Below are positions 17,273 to 25,461 of a stretch of 51,173 nt of DNA, one piece after another (position 1 is the stretch's first letter; each line of letters starts with the position of its first letter). The stretch lies in assembly GCA_025362795.1 (NCBI GenBank), contig JANYFE010000004.1, positions 1-51,173 of the forward strand, given 5' to 3'. A model generated the notes under the pieces. It was not told the DNA's origin. It saw nothing but the letters and a program-made list of their open reading frames with translations, and did no database searches. Position numbers and translations under genes: made by a program. The stretch comes from Rhodobacterales bacterium (lineage in GTDB: Bacteria > Pseudomonadota > Alphaproteobacteria > Rhodobacterales > Rhodobacteraceae).

Positions 17273-18345
17273 TATGCTTTCTCCCGGGTCAGCCAGCGCT
17301 GGATCAGCGAGACGGAGAGCACGATCACGAACAGGACGACCGAAATGGCCGAACCGCCCGAGATGTCCTGCTTGCCGTAGCCGCGCTGAATTGCCTGGAA
17401 CACGATGGTTTGGGTTGAGTCGAGCGGGCCGCCCTTGGTCATCACGTCGATCTGGCTGAACAGACCGAAGGCCTGCATGGTGATGACGACCAGCACCAGG
17501 ATGGCAGTGTTGCGCAGGCCGGGCCAGGTGATGTAGCGGAAGGTTTGCCAGCTGGACGAGCCTTCGATGGCCGCCGCTTCGTAGAGGGTGGGCGAGATGG
17601 TTTGCAGGCCGGAGAGCCAGATCACCATGTGAAAGCCGACCGCCTGCCAGATCGACATGGCGATGATCGAACCCAGGGCGGTGTGCGCATTGCCGAGCCA
17701 GTCGATCTTGGGGATCGCCCCGAAGCTGACCGCGCCAAGCAGGTTGTTCAAAAGGCCGCTGTCGCCGTCATAGATGAAGCGCCACAACAGCGAGACGACG
17801 ACAATCGAGACGACGACCGGCATGAAATAGATCGCACGAAAGACGTTGATGCCGCGGAGGCGCTGGTTGATCAGAAGTGCCAGACACAGGGCGATGCCGC
17901 CTTGCAGGGGGGCCACCAAGATCACGAAGATGAAGGTGTTGATCACGGCGGTCAGGAACACCACGTCGCGGGCGAGCACATAGGTTCGCGCCTCGCCCCA
18001 GCTGAAGCTGAACCATTCGCGCATGCCTTCAAGGTTCGGGTAGTCGGGGTTGTTGCGGGTGTAGCTGCGCAACGAAGGATATTCCGGTGTGCCATTGGCG
18101 GCCATTGTGACGGCGCCCGCTGCATCCTTGACCGGGTCGAGGGTCAGGACCGACATGCCCAGAAGCTGGCGGTAATTCGACAGACCGGTGAATTCGGCGG
18201 GGTTGGGCGACACCAGGCGCTGGTTGGTGAAGGAAAAGATGATTGCGAAGACGAAGGGGATGATCACGAAGGACAGGATCACCAAGGCGGCGGGGCCGGC
18301 CATCAGCCATCCTGTCCGGTTGGACGCCACGAATTTCGATGCCAT
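17272..18345 (-). CDS. Sugar ABC transporter permease 1 (MalF type)
   Basis: A 357-residue permease of the CUT1 family. Six main helices are visible. A longer periplasmic segment (about 45-125) between the first two helices is richer in polar residues and contains repeated Asn-Asn-Pro-Asp-Tyr-type sequence. The EAA motif reads Leu-Tyr-Glu-Ala-Ala-Ala-Ile-Glu-Gly-Ser near residue 255, followed by Ile-Thr-Trp-Pro-Gly-Leu. It pairs with permease 2 in the heterodimeric channel. It is separated from the upstream binding-protein gene by 163 bp with four hairpins. Confidence 0.93.
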   Translation of the reverse strand: MASKFVASNRTGWLMAGPAALVILSFVIIPFVFAIIFSFTNQRLVSPNPAEFTGLSNYRQLLGMSVLTLDPVKDAAGAVTMAANGTPEYPSLRSYTRNNPDYPNLEGMREWFSFSWGEARTYVLARDVVFLTAVINTFIFVILVAPLQGGIALCLALLINQRLRGINVFRAIYFMPVVVSIVVVSLLWRFIYDGDSGLLNNLLGAVSFGAIPKIDWLGNAHTALGSIIAMSIWQAVGFHMVIWLSGLQTISPTLYEAAAIEGSSSWQTFRYITWPGLRNTAILVLVVITMQAFGLFSQIDVMTKGGPLDSTQTIVFQAIQRGYGKQDISGGSAISVVLFVIVLSVSLIQRWLTREKA

Positions 18346-18377
18346 GACTGCCTCTTAATGCGAAGGGAGGGGAAAAG

Positions 18378-18397
18378 GGGGGCGGCGAACCGCCCCC
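18378..18397 (-). terminator. Intra-operon hairpin with T-run, before permease 1
   Basis: GGGGGCGG-CGAA-CCGCCCCC (8-bp stem, tetraloop) is followed, in the transcription sense, by CCTTTTCCCC. It is the last of four stem-loops between the binding-protein and permease genes and probably reduces read-through, leaving more binding-protein mRNA than permease mRNA. Confidence 0.6.
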
Positions 18398-18403
18398 GAG
18401 TGC

Positions 18404-18499
18404 AGGGTCGGGAGGACCCTATCGGCAGGCGGGCGTTAAACCTTGCCAGCCTGCCTTGGTGGGTTGCACGGCGGCAGCAACCGAAAGTTCTTGCCGCCG
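18404..18499 (-). promoter_or_regulatory. Three tandem hairpins after the binding-protein gene
   Basis: Inverted repeats: CGGCGGCA/TGCCGCCG (18469-18476 with 18492-18499), GGCAGGC/GCCTGCC (18424-18430 with 18449-18455) and AGGGTC/GACCCT (18404-18409 with 18415-18420). Together with the next hairpin they form a structured barrier, probably protecting the upstream message from 3' exonucleases. Confidence 0.55.
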
Positions 18500-18508
18500 C
18501 AACTCGTG

Positions 18509-19765
18509 TTACTGGCCGTAGCCGTTGTTCTTGGTGATGTCGGCGTTGATCTCGTCCACCGCCGCATCCAGCGTTGCCGTCACGTCGGCACCGTTGGCGA
18601 TGTCTGCCACGGCCTTTTCGAACACTTTGGCGTCCACGATGTAACCGGGGGTCACGGGGCGCACCAAAGCCTGCGCCTTGGTCAGGTCATAAAACACCGC
18701 CATCGGGCCACCGGGCTTGTAGTTTTCGGTCATCGCGGCGGCGGTCGTGGTTGGCGGGATCAGGCCAATGCCGTTGGAGAAGTCGGCCAGGTATTTGTCC
18801 TGCAGCGCAAATTCGATGAACTTGGATGCGCCATCGGGATGGGTCGACTTGGCCGAAACCCCGAACTGCCACGAAGCGGCACCGATCTTCGAGCCATGGC
18901 CAAAGTCGGGCGCAGGCAGGAACAGGGTGTCAGGGAAAGCCTTGAGCGCGTTCAGAGCCGCCCAGTTGCCGTTCCACGAGAAGGCGTATTGACCAGCGGC
19001 AAAGCCGTTGTCGCGGTCAGCCGGGTCTTGGGTGGCCTGCGCGTAGCCGCCTTTGAACAGGCCCTGCCACCAGTTGCCAAAGGCAATCGCGTCGGGGCCG
19101 TTCAGGGCACCTTCGGCGGTTTTGTAGGTGGTGCGGTCCACGATGTCGCCACCGAAGGATTGCAGGAAGGGCGAGAAGGCATAGGGATACCATTCGCCGG
19201 TCCAGGCCATGCCAAGGTCAAGGGCAAACTTGAACTTGCCAGAGGCTTTGGCGGCATCAAGGGCGCCCTGGAATTCTGCGGCGGTCCACGGCTTGTCCAG
19301 CGTGGGCGTGCGCAGTTTCAACTCGTCCAAGTAGGACTGGCGGGTGACAAGTGCCACAGCGGCATCCCACAGGCCGATCGAATACAGCTTGCCGCCCCAG
19401 TGACCTTGCGGACCCGGCAGGAAGTTGGCGATCTTGCTTTCGTCGATTTGCAGGGGCTGCATGTAACCGGCCCAGGCCCAGTTCGGCATATTGGGGCCAT
19501 CGACGTCCAGAATGTCGGGCAGATTGCCTGCCAGAGCGCCCGCTGTGACGCTGTCGTTGTAGGCGGCTTGCGGGAAGCTTTGCAGGGTAACGGCCCAGTC
19601 TTTCTGGCTGGCGTTGAAGTCAGAGATGATCTGATTGATGATCTTGGCCTCTACCTCGTTGCCGGCACCGTGATACCACATTGTCAGGGCGGTCTGCGCC
19701 GAGGCAAGGCTGCCCCATGCGGCGGTGGCGATGGCCAGACCGGCCATCCACGTCTTTTTGGTCAT
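18509..19765 (-). CDS. Sugar ABC transporter substrate-binding protein
   Basis: A 418-residue periplasmic binding protein of the extracellular family 1 (CUT1) type. The signal peptide (about 1-23: Lys-Lys start, hydrophobic core, Ala-Ser-Ala-Gln) is followed by a mature start Thr-Ala-Leu-Thr-Met-Trp-Tyr-His. Many Trp residues (for example Asn-Trp-Ala-Trp-Ala and Phe-Ser-Trp-Asn-Gly-Asn-Trp-Ala-Ala) suggest sugar stacking. The frame is open to 19840, but ATG 19765 is preceded by GGGAGGAAC, begins the signal peptide and overlaps the LacI stop codon as ATGA. The ligand is probably the sugar cleaved by the operon's glycosidase (inference). Confidence 0.92.
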   Translation of the reverse strand: MTKKTWMAGLAIATAAWGSLASAQTALTMWYHGAGNEVEAKIINQIISDFNASQKDWAVTLQSFPQAAYNDSVTAGALAGNLPDILDVDGPNMPNWAWAGYMQPLQIDESKIANFLPGPQGHWGGKLYSIGLWDAAVALVTRQSYLDELKLRTPTLDKPWTAAEFQGALDAAKASGKFKFALDLGMAWTGEWYPYAFSPFLQSFGGDIVDRTTYKTAEGALNGPDAIAFGNWWQGLFKGGYAQATQDPADRDNGFAAGQYAFSWNGNWAALNALKAFPDTLFLPAPDFGHGSKIGAASWQFGVSAKSTHPDGASKFIEFALQDKYLADFSNGIGLIPPTTTAAAMTENYKPGGPMAVFYDLTKAQALVRPVTPGYIVDAKVFEKAVADIANGADVTATLDAAVDEINADITKNNGYGQ

Positions 19766-20853
19766 TTTGGTTGTTCCTCCCGGAAAGTGTTCAGTTGCGT
19801 GACGTTTGCGGCGCGCCTTTCTGTGACGGAAGCGCGCCAAAAGACCTCGCCCGACACCAGCGTCGGGGCGTGGTCATCCCGGCCTTCGCCGGAAATGAGG
19901 GACAGCAGGCGTTGGCCTGCCCGGACGCCCATGGCGTAATAGGGCAAATCCACAGTGGTCAGCGGCGGATACAGCGTTTCGGCGATGACCCGGTAATTGT
20001 CATAGCCCGCCACCGAGATATCCTCGGGCAGGCGCAGGCCGCGCGAGCGCAGGATGCCATAGACCCTGAGCGCCATCTTGTCATTGCCACAGCAAAACAC
20101 GGTGGGCGGATCGGGCAGGCGCAGCATGCGGTCGATGGCGTCCCAGATCAGCTGGATTTCCGCCTCGTGGCCGTCCAGATCGCAGGGGCGCACCAGGTCG
20201 GGGTCATAGGCGAGGCCCGCTTCGGTCAGGGCGGTGCGGTAGCCCAGGCTGCGCAGGCGGGTTGCCGCGATATCGGAGCGCAGGGTCAGATAGGCGATGC
20301 GCCGGTGGCCGGATTTGACGAGGCGTGCGACAAGGTCGTGCTGACCAAGTTCGTCATCGGGCAGAACGGCGGGGGTGGCCAGATCATCAAAGCAGTTGGC
20401 CAGCACCAGCGGGATGTTTTGCGGCACCTTTGGCAGGATCACCCGCTGGTGGAATTCCGCGACGTAGATCAGGCCTTCGACCCGGTGGCTGACAAAGGTG
20501 TCGATCAGGTGCGGCACGGCGTCGTTGCGGCCTGCGGTGTCGGCAATCATCACGGTCATGCGGGATTGCGCCATGATCTGCTGGATGCCCTGCACGATGA
20601 ACAGATCAGGCAGGCCTGCCGGTTGGGTCGCCTCTTTGACGGTGGTGATCGCCCCGGTGATCAGGCCGACCAGCCCGGATTTCGACGCGCGCATCATGCG
20701 GGCAGCATTGGATGGGACATAGCCCAGATTGCGGATCGCCAGGTCGACCGCCGCGCGGGTGACCGCACTGACCGGCCCATCGCCGTTGATGAACCGGCTG
20801 ACGGTTTTGGCCGAGACGCCCGCTTGGCGGGCGACATCGTAAATGGTTGCCAT
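19762..20853 (-). CDS. LacI-family transcriptional regulator of the sugar operon
   Basis: A 363-residue repressor. The helix-turn-helix starts Met-Ala-Thr-Ile-Tyr-Asp-Val-Ala-Arg-Gln-Ala-Gly-Val-Ser, followed by the hinge and a periplasmic-binding-type ligand domain (about 60-335). It is the first gene of the operon and is coupled to the binding-protein gene by an ATGA overlap, so it probably represses its own operon and is induced by the transported sugar. The C-terminal 20 or so residues extend past the usual domain end. Operator-like palindromes lie just upstream (20896-20911 and 20976-20985). Confidence 0.93.
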   Translation of the reverse strand: MATIYDVARQAGVSAKTVSRFINGDGPVSAVTRAAVDLAIRNLGYVPSNAARMMRASKSGLVGLITGAITTVKEATQPAGLPDLFIVQGIQQIMAQSRMTVMIADTAGRNDAVPHLIDTFVSHRVEGLIYVAEFHQRVILPKVPQNIPLVLANCFDDLATPAVLPDDELGQHDLVARLVKSGHRRIAYLTLRSDIAATRLRSLGYRTALTEAGLAYDPDLVRPCDLDGHEAEIQLIWDAIDRMLRLPDPPTVFCCGNDKMALRVYGILRSRGLRLPEDISVAGYDNYRVIAETLYPPLTTVDLPYYAMGVRAGQRLLSLISGEGRDDHAPTLVSGEVFWRASVTERRAANVTQLNTFREEQPK

Positions 20854-20881
20854 TGTGATCGCCCTCCCCGCAGGTCATCGT

Positions 20882-20911
20882 ATGACACCGATGACATGAC
20901 ACCGATGTCAT
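20882..20911. promoter_or_regulatory. LacI-type operator candidate, tandem
   Basis: ATGACACCGATGTCAT at 20896-20911 is an inverted repeat (ATGACA, 4-bp centre, TGTCAT). Its left part, ATGACACCGATG, is repeated directly at 20882-20893. The position, 30-60 bp upstream of the repressor ATG, suits autoregulation. Confidence 0.6.
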
Positions 20912-20975
20912 AAGAGTTTCATATGATTCGAGTCAACAGAATTTTTCTGGCAAAAGCCGTGAGGACCGCGAAACC

Positions 20976-20985
20976 AAAGCGCTTT
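20976..20985. promoter_or_regulatory. AAAGCGCTTT palindrome, second operator candidate
   Basis: A perfect 10-bp palindrome of the kind bound by many LacI-family repressors, about 125 bp upstream of the lacI-type start. It may act with the tandem site at 20882-20911 by looping, or serve another regulator. Confidence 0.45.
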
Positions 20986-21098
20986 TAGTTGGGGATTTTT
21001 GGATTGAGGTTGAGAGTCAATGGGTTGGCAGGCCTGCGCCCAAGGGCCAGCCGCAGGTCTTGCGCAAAGGGCGCGATGCAGGCCATTTTGGAGATGGG

Positions 21099-22478
21099 TC
21101 AGCAGTTGGGCACGTTCACCGCAAGGCCACCCAGCGAGGTTTCCTTGTATTTCTCGTGCATGTCGCGGCCGGTCTGCCGCATGGTTTCGATGCAGACATC
21201 GAGACTTACCAGATGCTGCCCGTCGCCGCGCAGCGCAAGGCTGGCGGCCGAGACGGCCTTGATCGCGCCAAGGCCGTTGCGTTCGATGCAGGGCACCTGA
21301 ACCAGACCCTTGACCGGATCGCAGGTCATCCCGAGGTGGTGTTCCAAAGCGATTTCGGCGGCGTTTTCGACCTGTTCGACCGAGCCGCCCAGCACGGCGG
21401 CCAAGGCGGCGGCGGCCATTGCGGCGGCGCTGCCGACTTCAGCCTGACAGCCGCATTCGGCGCCCGAAATGCTTGCGTTGTGTTTGACAAGGCCGCCCAC
21501 GGCAGCGGCGGTCAGCAGGAATTCCCCGATCTTCGCGGTCGAGGCACCGGGAACATGGTCAAGGTAATAGCGCAGCACGGCAGGAACGACGCCTGCCGCA
21601 CCGTTGGTGGGGGCGGTCACGACCTGACCACCGGCGGCGTTTTCCTCGTTCACCGCCATCGCATAGAGGCTCATCCAGTCGTTGATCGTATGCGGCGGCG
21701 ACTGGTTGGAGCCGCGTTCGGCCAGCAAGGCGTCGTGGATGCCCTTGGCGCGCCGGCGCACGTTCAAACCGCCGGGCAGAATGCCGCTGCCCGCCATTCC
21801 GCGCGAGATGCAGGCGTTCATCACGTCCCAGATCCGGGCCATGCCCTGGTCGAGGTCAGTTGCAGAGCGGAATTTCAGCTCGTTCGCGCGTTTCATCTGG
21901 GCGATGGAAAGGCCGGACGCGCGGGCCATCCCCATCATTTCGTCGGCTTGCTCGAACGGATAGGGCACGTCGGCGCGGACCTTGGATTTCTTGCCGCCGG
22001 TTGCCTCGATCTCGCCCTTGGTCAAAACGAAACCGCCGCCGATGGAGTAGTAGGTTTCTTGCAAGATGACGTCACCCTGCGCGTCGGTCGCCTTGATGAT
22101 CATGCCGTTGGCATGGCCGGGCAGGGCAGGGCCGTAGTCGAAGGTCAGGTCGCGCCTGGGATCGAAGGTCAGTTCAGGCAGACCGGGCGGCGTGATGCGA
22201 TGGGTGGCGGTGATGGCGGCAAGCGTCGCCTCGGCGCGTTCGGCGTCATAGGTCGCAGGCTCGAACCCCGCGAGGCCGAGGATCGTGGCGCGGTCGGTGG
22301 CATGGCCGATGCCGGTGAAGGCCAGCGAGCCGTGCAGCGAGGCCCTGACGCCTTTTGGGTTGAAGGGGGAATTTCTGAGCACGTCCAGAAAGCGGGCGGC
22401 GGCGACCATCGGCCCCATCGTATGCGAGGATGACGGGCCGACGCCGACTTTGAACATGTCGAACACTGATAGGAACAT
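21099..22478 (-). CDS. sdaA: L-serine ammonia-lyase (iron-sulfur type)
   Basis: A 459-residue single-chain L-serine dehydratase that converts serine to pyruvate and ammonia with a 4Fe-4S cluster. The N-terminal Gly-Pro-Ser-Ser-Ser-His-Thr-Met-Gly-Pro motif is at residues 14-23. Candidate cluster ligands are Cys342, Cys386 and Cys397. The last residue is Cys459. In characterised single-chain enzymes a C-terminal cysteine inserts into the active site and caps the cluster until serine displaces it. The length is normal. It is not obviously in an operon. The 245 bp downstream (to the lacI-type gene) hold the operon promoter, and no terminator is evident. Confidence 0.95.
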   Translation of the reverse strand: MFLSVFDMFKVGVGPSSSHTMGPMVAAARFLDVLRNSPFNPKGVRASLHGSLAFTGIGHATDRATILGLAGFEPATYDAERAEATLAAITATHRITPPGLPELTFDPRRDLTFDYGPALPGHANGMIIKATDAQGDVILQETYYSIGGGFVLTKGEIEATGGKKSKVRADVPYPFEQADEMMGMARASGLSIAQMKRANELKFRSATDLDQGMARIWDVMNACISRGMAGSGILPGGLNVRRRAKGIHDALLAERGSNQSPPHTINDWMSLYAMAVNEENAAGGQVVTAPTNGAAGVVPAVLRYYLDHVPGASTAKIGEFLLTAAAVGGLVKHNASISGAECGCQAEVGSAAAMAAAALAAVLGGSVEQVENAAEIALEHHLGMTCDPVKGLVQVPCIERNGLGAIKAVSAASLALRGDGQHLVSLDVCIETMRQTGRDMHEKYKETSLGGLAVNVPNC

Positions 22479-22563
22479 GGCCGACCCCTTTGATTGCGGG
22501 GTCAGTCTAGGCGCAGCGCGGCAAAAACCCCATCGGAAAGCGACCGCTGGCGCGGGCTATGCG

Positions 22564-23229
22564 TCAGGTGGCCGGATTGGTGAAGATGGTGGGGCCAAGG
22601 TTTTCCGCCAATGCCGCCTCGAGTGCCGCAGGCTGGCTTTCCAAAGTGGCCAGCACGCGGTGCAGGGCGGGAAAGGCGGCGCTGGTGAAATGGGCGGGGC
22701 TGCCGGCCGGGCAGGACGCCAGCCAGCGGAGCAGGACCGCAAGGTAATAGCCCAGCAGCGTCGGCTTTGTGTCAGACAGCCAGTCAGGCCGGTCGCGGGC
22801 AACCATCTGGTCCAGCAGGGTCAGGAAGGTTTGCATCCTGATATGGGCCTCGGTCAGGACGGCAGCGGCATGTTCGGGACCGGCGACACGGTCGGGGTAG
22901 AACAATTCGAGGAGCGTAGGCTGAACGTTGGTCGAGGTGAAGAACAACCATTTCAGAAACGCCGCCCGGTCGGGGCTGTCGGGGGCCGGGGCAAGACCGG
23001 GGTGGCGGTCTGACAGATAGAGCAGGATCGCCGCGGTTTCGAACATCGGGCCGTCTGGCGTTTCCATCGCCGGAATTTTGCCCAGCGGGTGCATCGCGCG
23101 GTAGGCGGGGCTGTCCAATGCGCCGGCATTGCGGTCGATCAGTCGGGCAGCGAACGGCAGGTTCAGTTGGCGCAACACCAGGCGGACGATCAGCGAGGCG
23201 GTGTCGGGAGAATAGTGCAGCGTATACAT
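22564..23229 (-). CDS. Glutathione S-transferase family protein
   Basis: A 221-residue protein. The thioredoxin-like N-domain (about 1-75) begins Met-Tyr-Thr-Leu-His-Tyr-Ser-Pro-Asp-Thr-Ala-Ser and carries the cis-Pro segment Gly-Lys-Ile-Pro-Ala-Met-Glu and the glutathione-binding Glu-Thr-Ala-Ala-Ile. A helical C-domain follows. Ser at about residue 7 or 11 may be catalytic. The start at ATG 23229 follows GAAAGG; the longer frame adds a non-homologous leader. The substrate cannot be told. Confidence 0.87.
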   Translation of the reverse strand: MYTLHYSPDTASLIVRLVLRQLNLPFAARLIDRNAGALDSPAYRAMHPLGKIPAMETPDGPMFETAAILLYLSDRHPGLAPAPDSPDRAAFLKWLFFTSTNVQPTLLELFYPDRVAGPEHAAAVLTEAHIRMQTFLTLLDQMVARDRPDWLSDTKPTLLGYYLAVLLRWLASCPAGSPAHFTSAAFPALHRVLATLESQPAALEAALAENLGPTIFTNPAT

Positions 23230-23409
23230 CGGGAGCCTTTCAGTTTTGGGCAGTATGCCGCGCCGTGCCGCGCCGTCGTTCCGAAAACCGACAGGCAAGC
23301 ATCGAAAGCGGCGGTTGCGATGGGTTTTCTGTGAAATGTTCCCGTTTTGTTTACGCCTTCTTAAGCAAGATGCAGGAGGCTTGTCGCAGGGATGGCAAGG
23401 GAGACTGCG

Positions 23410-23997
23410 ATGCGTTGGATTTTTGGAGCTTTTCTTGGATTGCTGGCGGTTCCGTCAGTCGCGGCTGCGGTGCCTGATGCCTTGGTCAAGCGGATCATGG
23501 CGGACCCTGCGTCCTATCTGGACGGGGTGGCGGTTTTGATCGCGGGTTTTGGTACAGCGGGGGCGATTGACCGCGCCGGGCTGGACAATGTGGTGGCGCT
23601 GGCGCGGGCCTCGGGGCGGGCGGTGGCGCTGCGGCGGTTGCAAGGCGCGGATCTGGACGGCGATGGCGCAGTCACGGCGGTGGAAATCGGCGTGACCGAG
23701 GCGGCATCGGCGGCGGTGACGCGCGGCCGGCTGGCGGTGTATTTTGCCAAGGCGGATGCCGACGGCAACGGCGCGGTGTCGGCGGCCGAATTGCAGGCCT
23801 ATGCCGGGGCGGCAGCGCTGGCGGCCTATGACGAGGCGCGGGCCGGGCAATTGCGCGCGGTGCTGGGGTTTGATGGCAACGCCGACGGAAGGGTGACACT
23901 GGACGAGGTCAAGGTCGGGGTCGCGGGCCTTGGGCAACCCCCTGCGGCGGCGCTGCGACGCGGCGCTGGTCAGCCGCCGAGCCCGGTGAAGTCGTAA
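23410..23997 (+). CDS. Secreted EF-hand calcium-binding protein
   Basis: A 195-residue protein with a cleavable signal peptide (about 1-18, ending Val-Ala-Ala-Ala) and three EF-hand-like loops: Asp-Leu-Asp-Gly-Asp-Gly-Ala-Val-Thr, Asp-Ala-Asp-Gly-Asn-Gly-Ala-Val-Ser, and Asp-Gly-Asn-Ala-Asp-Gly-Arg-Val-Thr with the downstream Glu. The third is less regular. AAGGGAGA precedes ATG 23410; an in-frame ATG at 23392 would precede the signal peptide with six extra residues. The 3' end overlaps mntH by 28 bp in opposite orientation. Probably periplasmic; the partner is unknown. Confidence 0.82.
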   Translation: MRWIFGAFLGLLAVPSVAAAVPDALVKRIMADPASYLDGVAVLIAGFGTAGAIDRAGLDNVVALARASGRAVALRRLQGADLDGDGAVTAVEIGVTEAASAAVTRGRLAVYFAKADADGNGAVSAAELQAYAGAAALAAYDEARAGQLRAVLGFDGNADGRVTLDEVKVGVAGLGQPPAAALRRGAGQPPSPVKS

Positions 23998-25325
23998 AGC
24001 AGTTTCAGGTTCAGGGCGACGATGACCACCGCAATCAGGCTTGCCAGCATGACCAGCCACCGTGGGGCGACCAGTGCCCCCATCTTGCGCCGGTCTGCGG
24101 TGAACATCACGAGCGGCACCACGGCAAAGCTGAGTTGCAGGCTGAGGACCACCTGGGTCAGGATCAGCAGGCGTCCGGTGCCCGATGCGCCGTAGATCAG
24201 GGTGACGGCGGCGGCGGGAATGATCGCAAGGCCACGGGTGATCAGGCGGCGCAGGGCGGGCGGCAGACGGATTTGCAAGAACCCTTCCATCACGGCCTGA
24301 CCGGCGAGGGTCGCGGTGACGGTGGAATTCAGACCGCAGGCCAAAAGGGCGATGGCGAACAGGCTGGGGGCGATACCGGCACCCAGCAGCGGCCCGAGCA
24401 AGAGGTGCGCCTGACCCAGTTCCACCACGTCGGTCTGGCCCGCGGCGTTGAACGAGGCGGCGGCAAGGATCAGGATCGAGGCGTTGACCAAGAGGGCGAA
24501 GGTCAGGGCTATCGTGCTGTCCCAGGTGGCGAATTTCAGCGCCTCGCGCTTTTCCGGCAGGCTGTCGCCATAGTCGCGGGTCTGCACGATGGCCGAGTGC
24601 AGATACAGATTGTGCGGCATGACGGTAGCCCCAAGGATGCCCAAGGCCAGATACAGCATGGCAGGATTGGTCAGGATCTGGGTGGTGGGCGCAAAGCCGC
24701 GGATCACGCCGCCCCAATCCGGATCGGCCAGTGCAATCTGAATGGCGAAGCAGACGGCGATGACGCCCAAGAGGGTGACGATGAACGCCTCGAGCCACCG
24801 AAAACCCTTGTTTTGCAGCCAGAGGATCAAGAACACGTCAAGCGCGGTGATCAGCACGCCAAGTTCCAGTGGTACGCCGAACAACAGGTTCAGGCCGATG
24901 GCGGTGCCGATCACCTCGGCGATGTCGGTGGCGATGATGGCGGTTTCGGCAGCGATCCACAGCGGGATCGAAATGTAGCGCGGGAAGGCGTCGCGGCAGG
25001 CCTGTGCCAGATCGCGCCCGGAGGCGATGGCGAGGCGGGCGCAGAGGGCTTGCAGCACGATGGCCATGAGGTTCGACACCAGCGCGACCACCAGCAGGGC
25101 ATAGCCAAATCTGGAGCCGCCCGCGAGGGACGTGGCCCAGTTGCCGGGGTCCATGTAGCCGACCGCGACCATGTAACCCGGCCCGAGAAAAGCCGCGAAC
25201 CGGCGCCAACTGCCGGTGGGCAGGGCGATGGAGCGGTGAACTTCGGAAAGCGGCGCCTCGCCCCGATCCTTGCGCCAGCTGCCGGAGCGAAGGTCGAAAG
25301 GACTGCTGGGCGAGGAGGAGGGCAT
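23970..25325 (-). CDS. mntH: NRAMP-family divalent metal (Mn2+) transporter
   Basis: A 451-residue proton-coupled metal importer with eleven predicted helices. The two metal-site motifs are intact: Gly-Tyr-Met-Asp-Pro-Gly-Asn in helix 1 (near residue 52) and Val-Met-Pro-His-Asn-Leu in helix 6 (near residue 240). The N-terminal 40 or so residues are hydrophilic and Ser/Arg-rich. The frame is open to 25766, but ATG 25325 is the sensible start. A TGCGA-N5-TCGCA palindrome lies 17 bp upstream and probably gives metal-dependent repression. It diverges from rpiA. Confidence 0.93.
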   Translation of the reverse strand: MPSSSPSSPFDLRSGSWRKDRGEAPLSEVHRSIALPTGSWRRFAAFLGPGYMVAVGYMDPGNWATSLAGGSRFGYALLVVALVSNLMAIVLQALCARLAIASGRDLAQACRDAFPRYISIPLWIAAETAIIATDIAEVIGTAIGLNLLFGVPLELGVLITALDVFLILWLQNKGFRWLEAFIVTLLGVIAVCFAIQIALADPDWGGVIRGFAPTTQILTNPAMLYLALGILGATVMPHNLYLHSAIVQTRDYGDSLPEKREALKFATWDSTIALTFALLVNASILILAAASFNAAGQTDVVELGQAHLLLGPLLGAGIAPSLFAIALLACGLNSTVTATLAGQAVMEGFLQIRLPPALRRLITRGLAIIPAAAVTLIYGASGTGRLLILTQVVLSLQLSFAVVPLVMFTADRRKMGALVAPRWLVMLASLIAVVIVALNLKLLYDFTGLGG

Positions 25326-25342
25326 GGCGTTCCATCTGCAAA

Positions 25343-25357
25343 TGCGAATTAGTCGCA
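25343..25357 (-). promoter_or_regulatory. Mur/Fur-type metal box upstream of mntH
   Basis: TGCGAATTAGTCGCA is an inverted repeat with 5-bp arms (TGCGA/TCGCA). Alphaproteobacterial manganese regulators of the Fur/Mur type are known to bind related sites upstream of Mn transporters. Being so close to the ATG, it would block transcription start or early elongation. Confidence 0.6.
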
Positions 25358-25461
25358 ATATGAAGTGTGACGAGGGAATGTCAAGCCAGGCCGGGTCACA
25401 AAGCGCTCGCCCCTGCGAAAGGCTTTGCCTATAAGCAAGGCGATATCTTGAGGAGCGCCCC

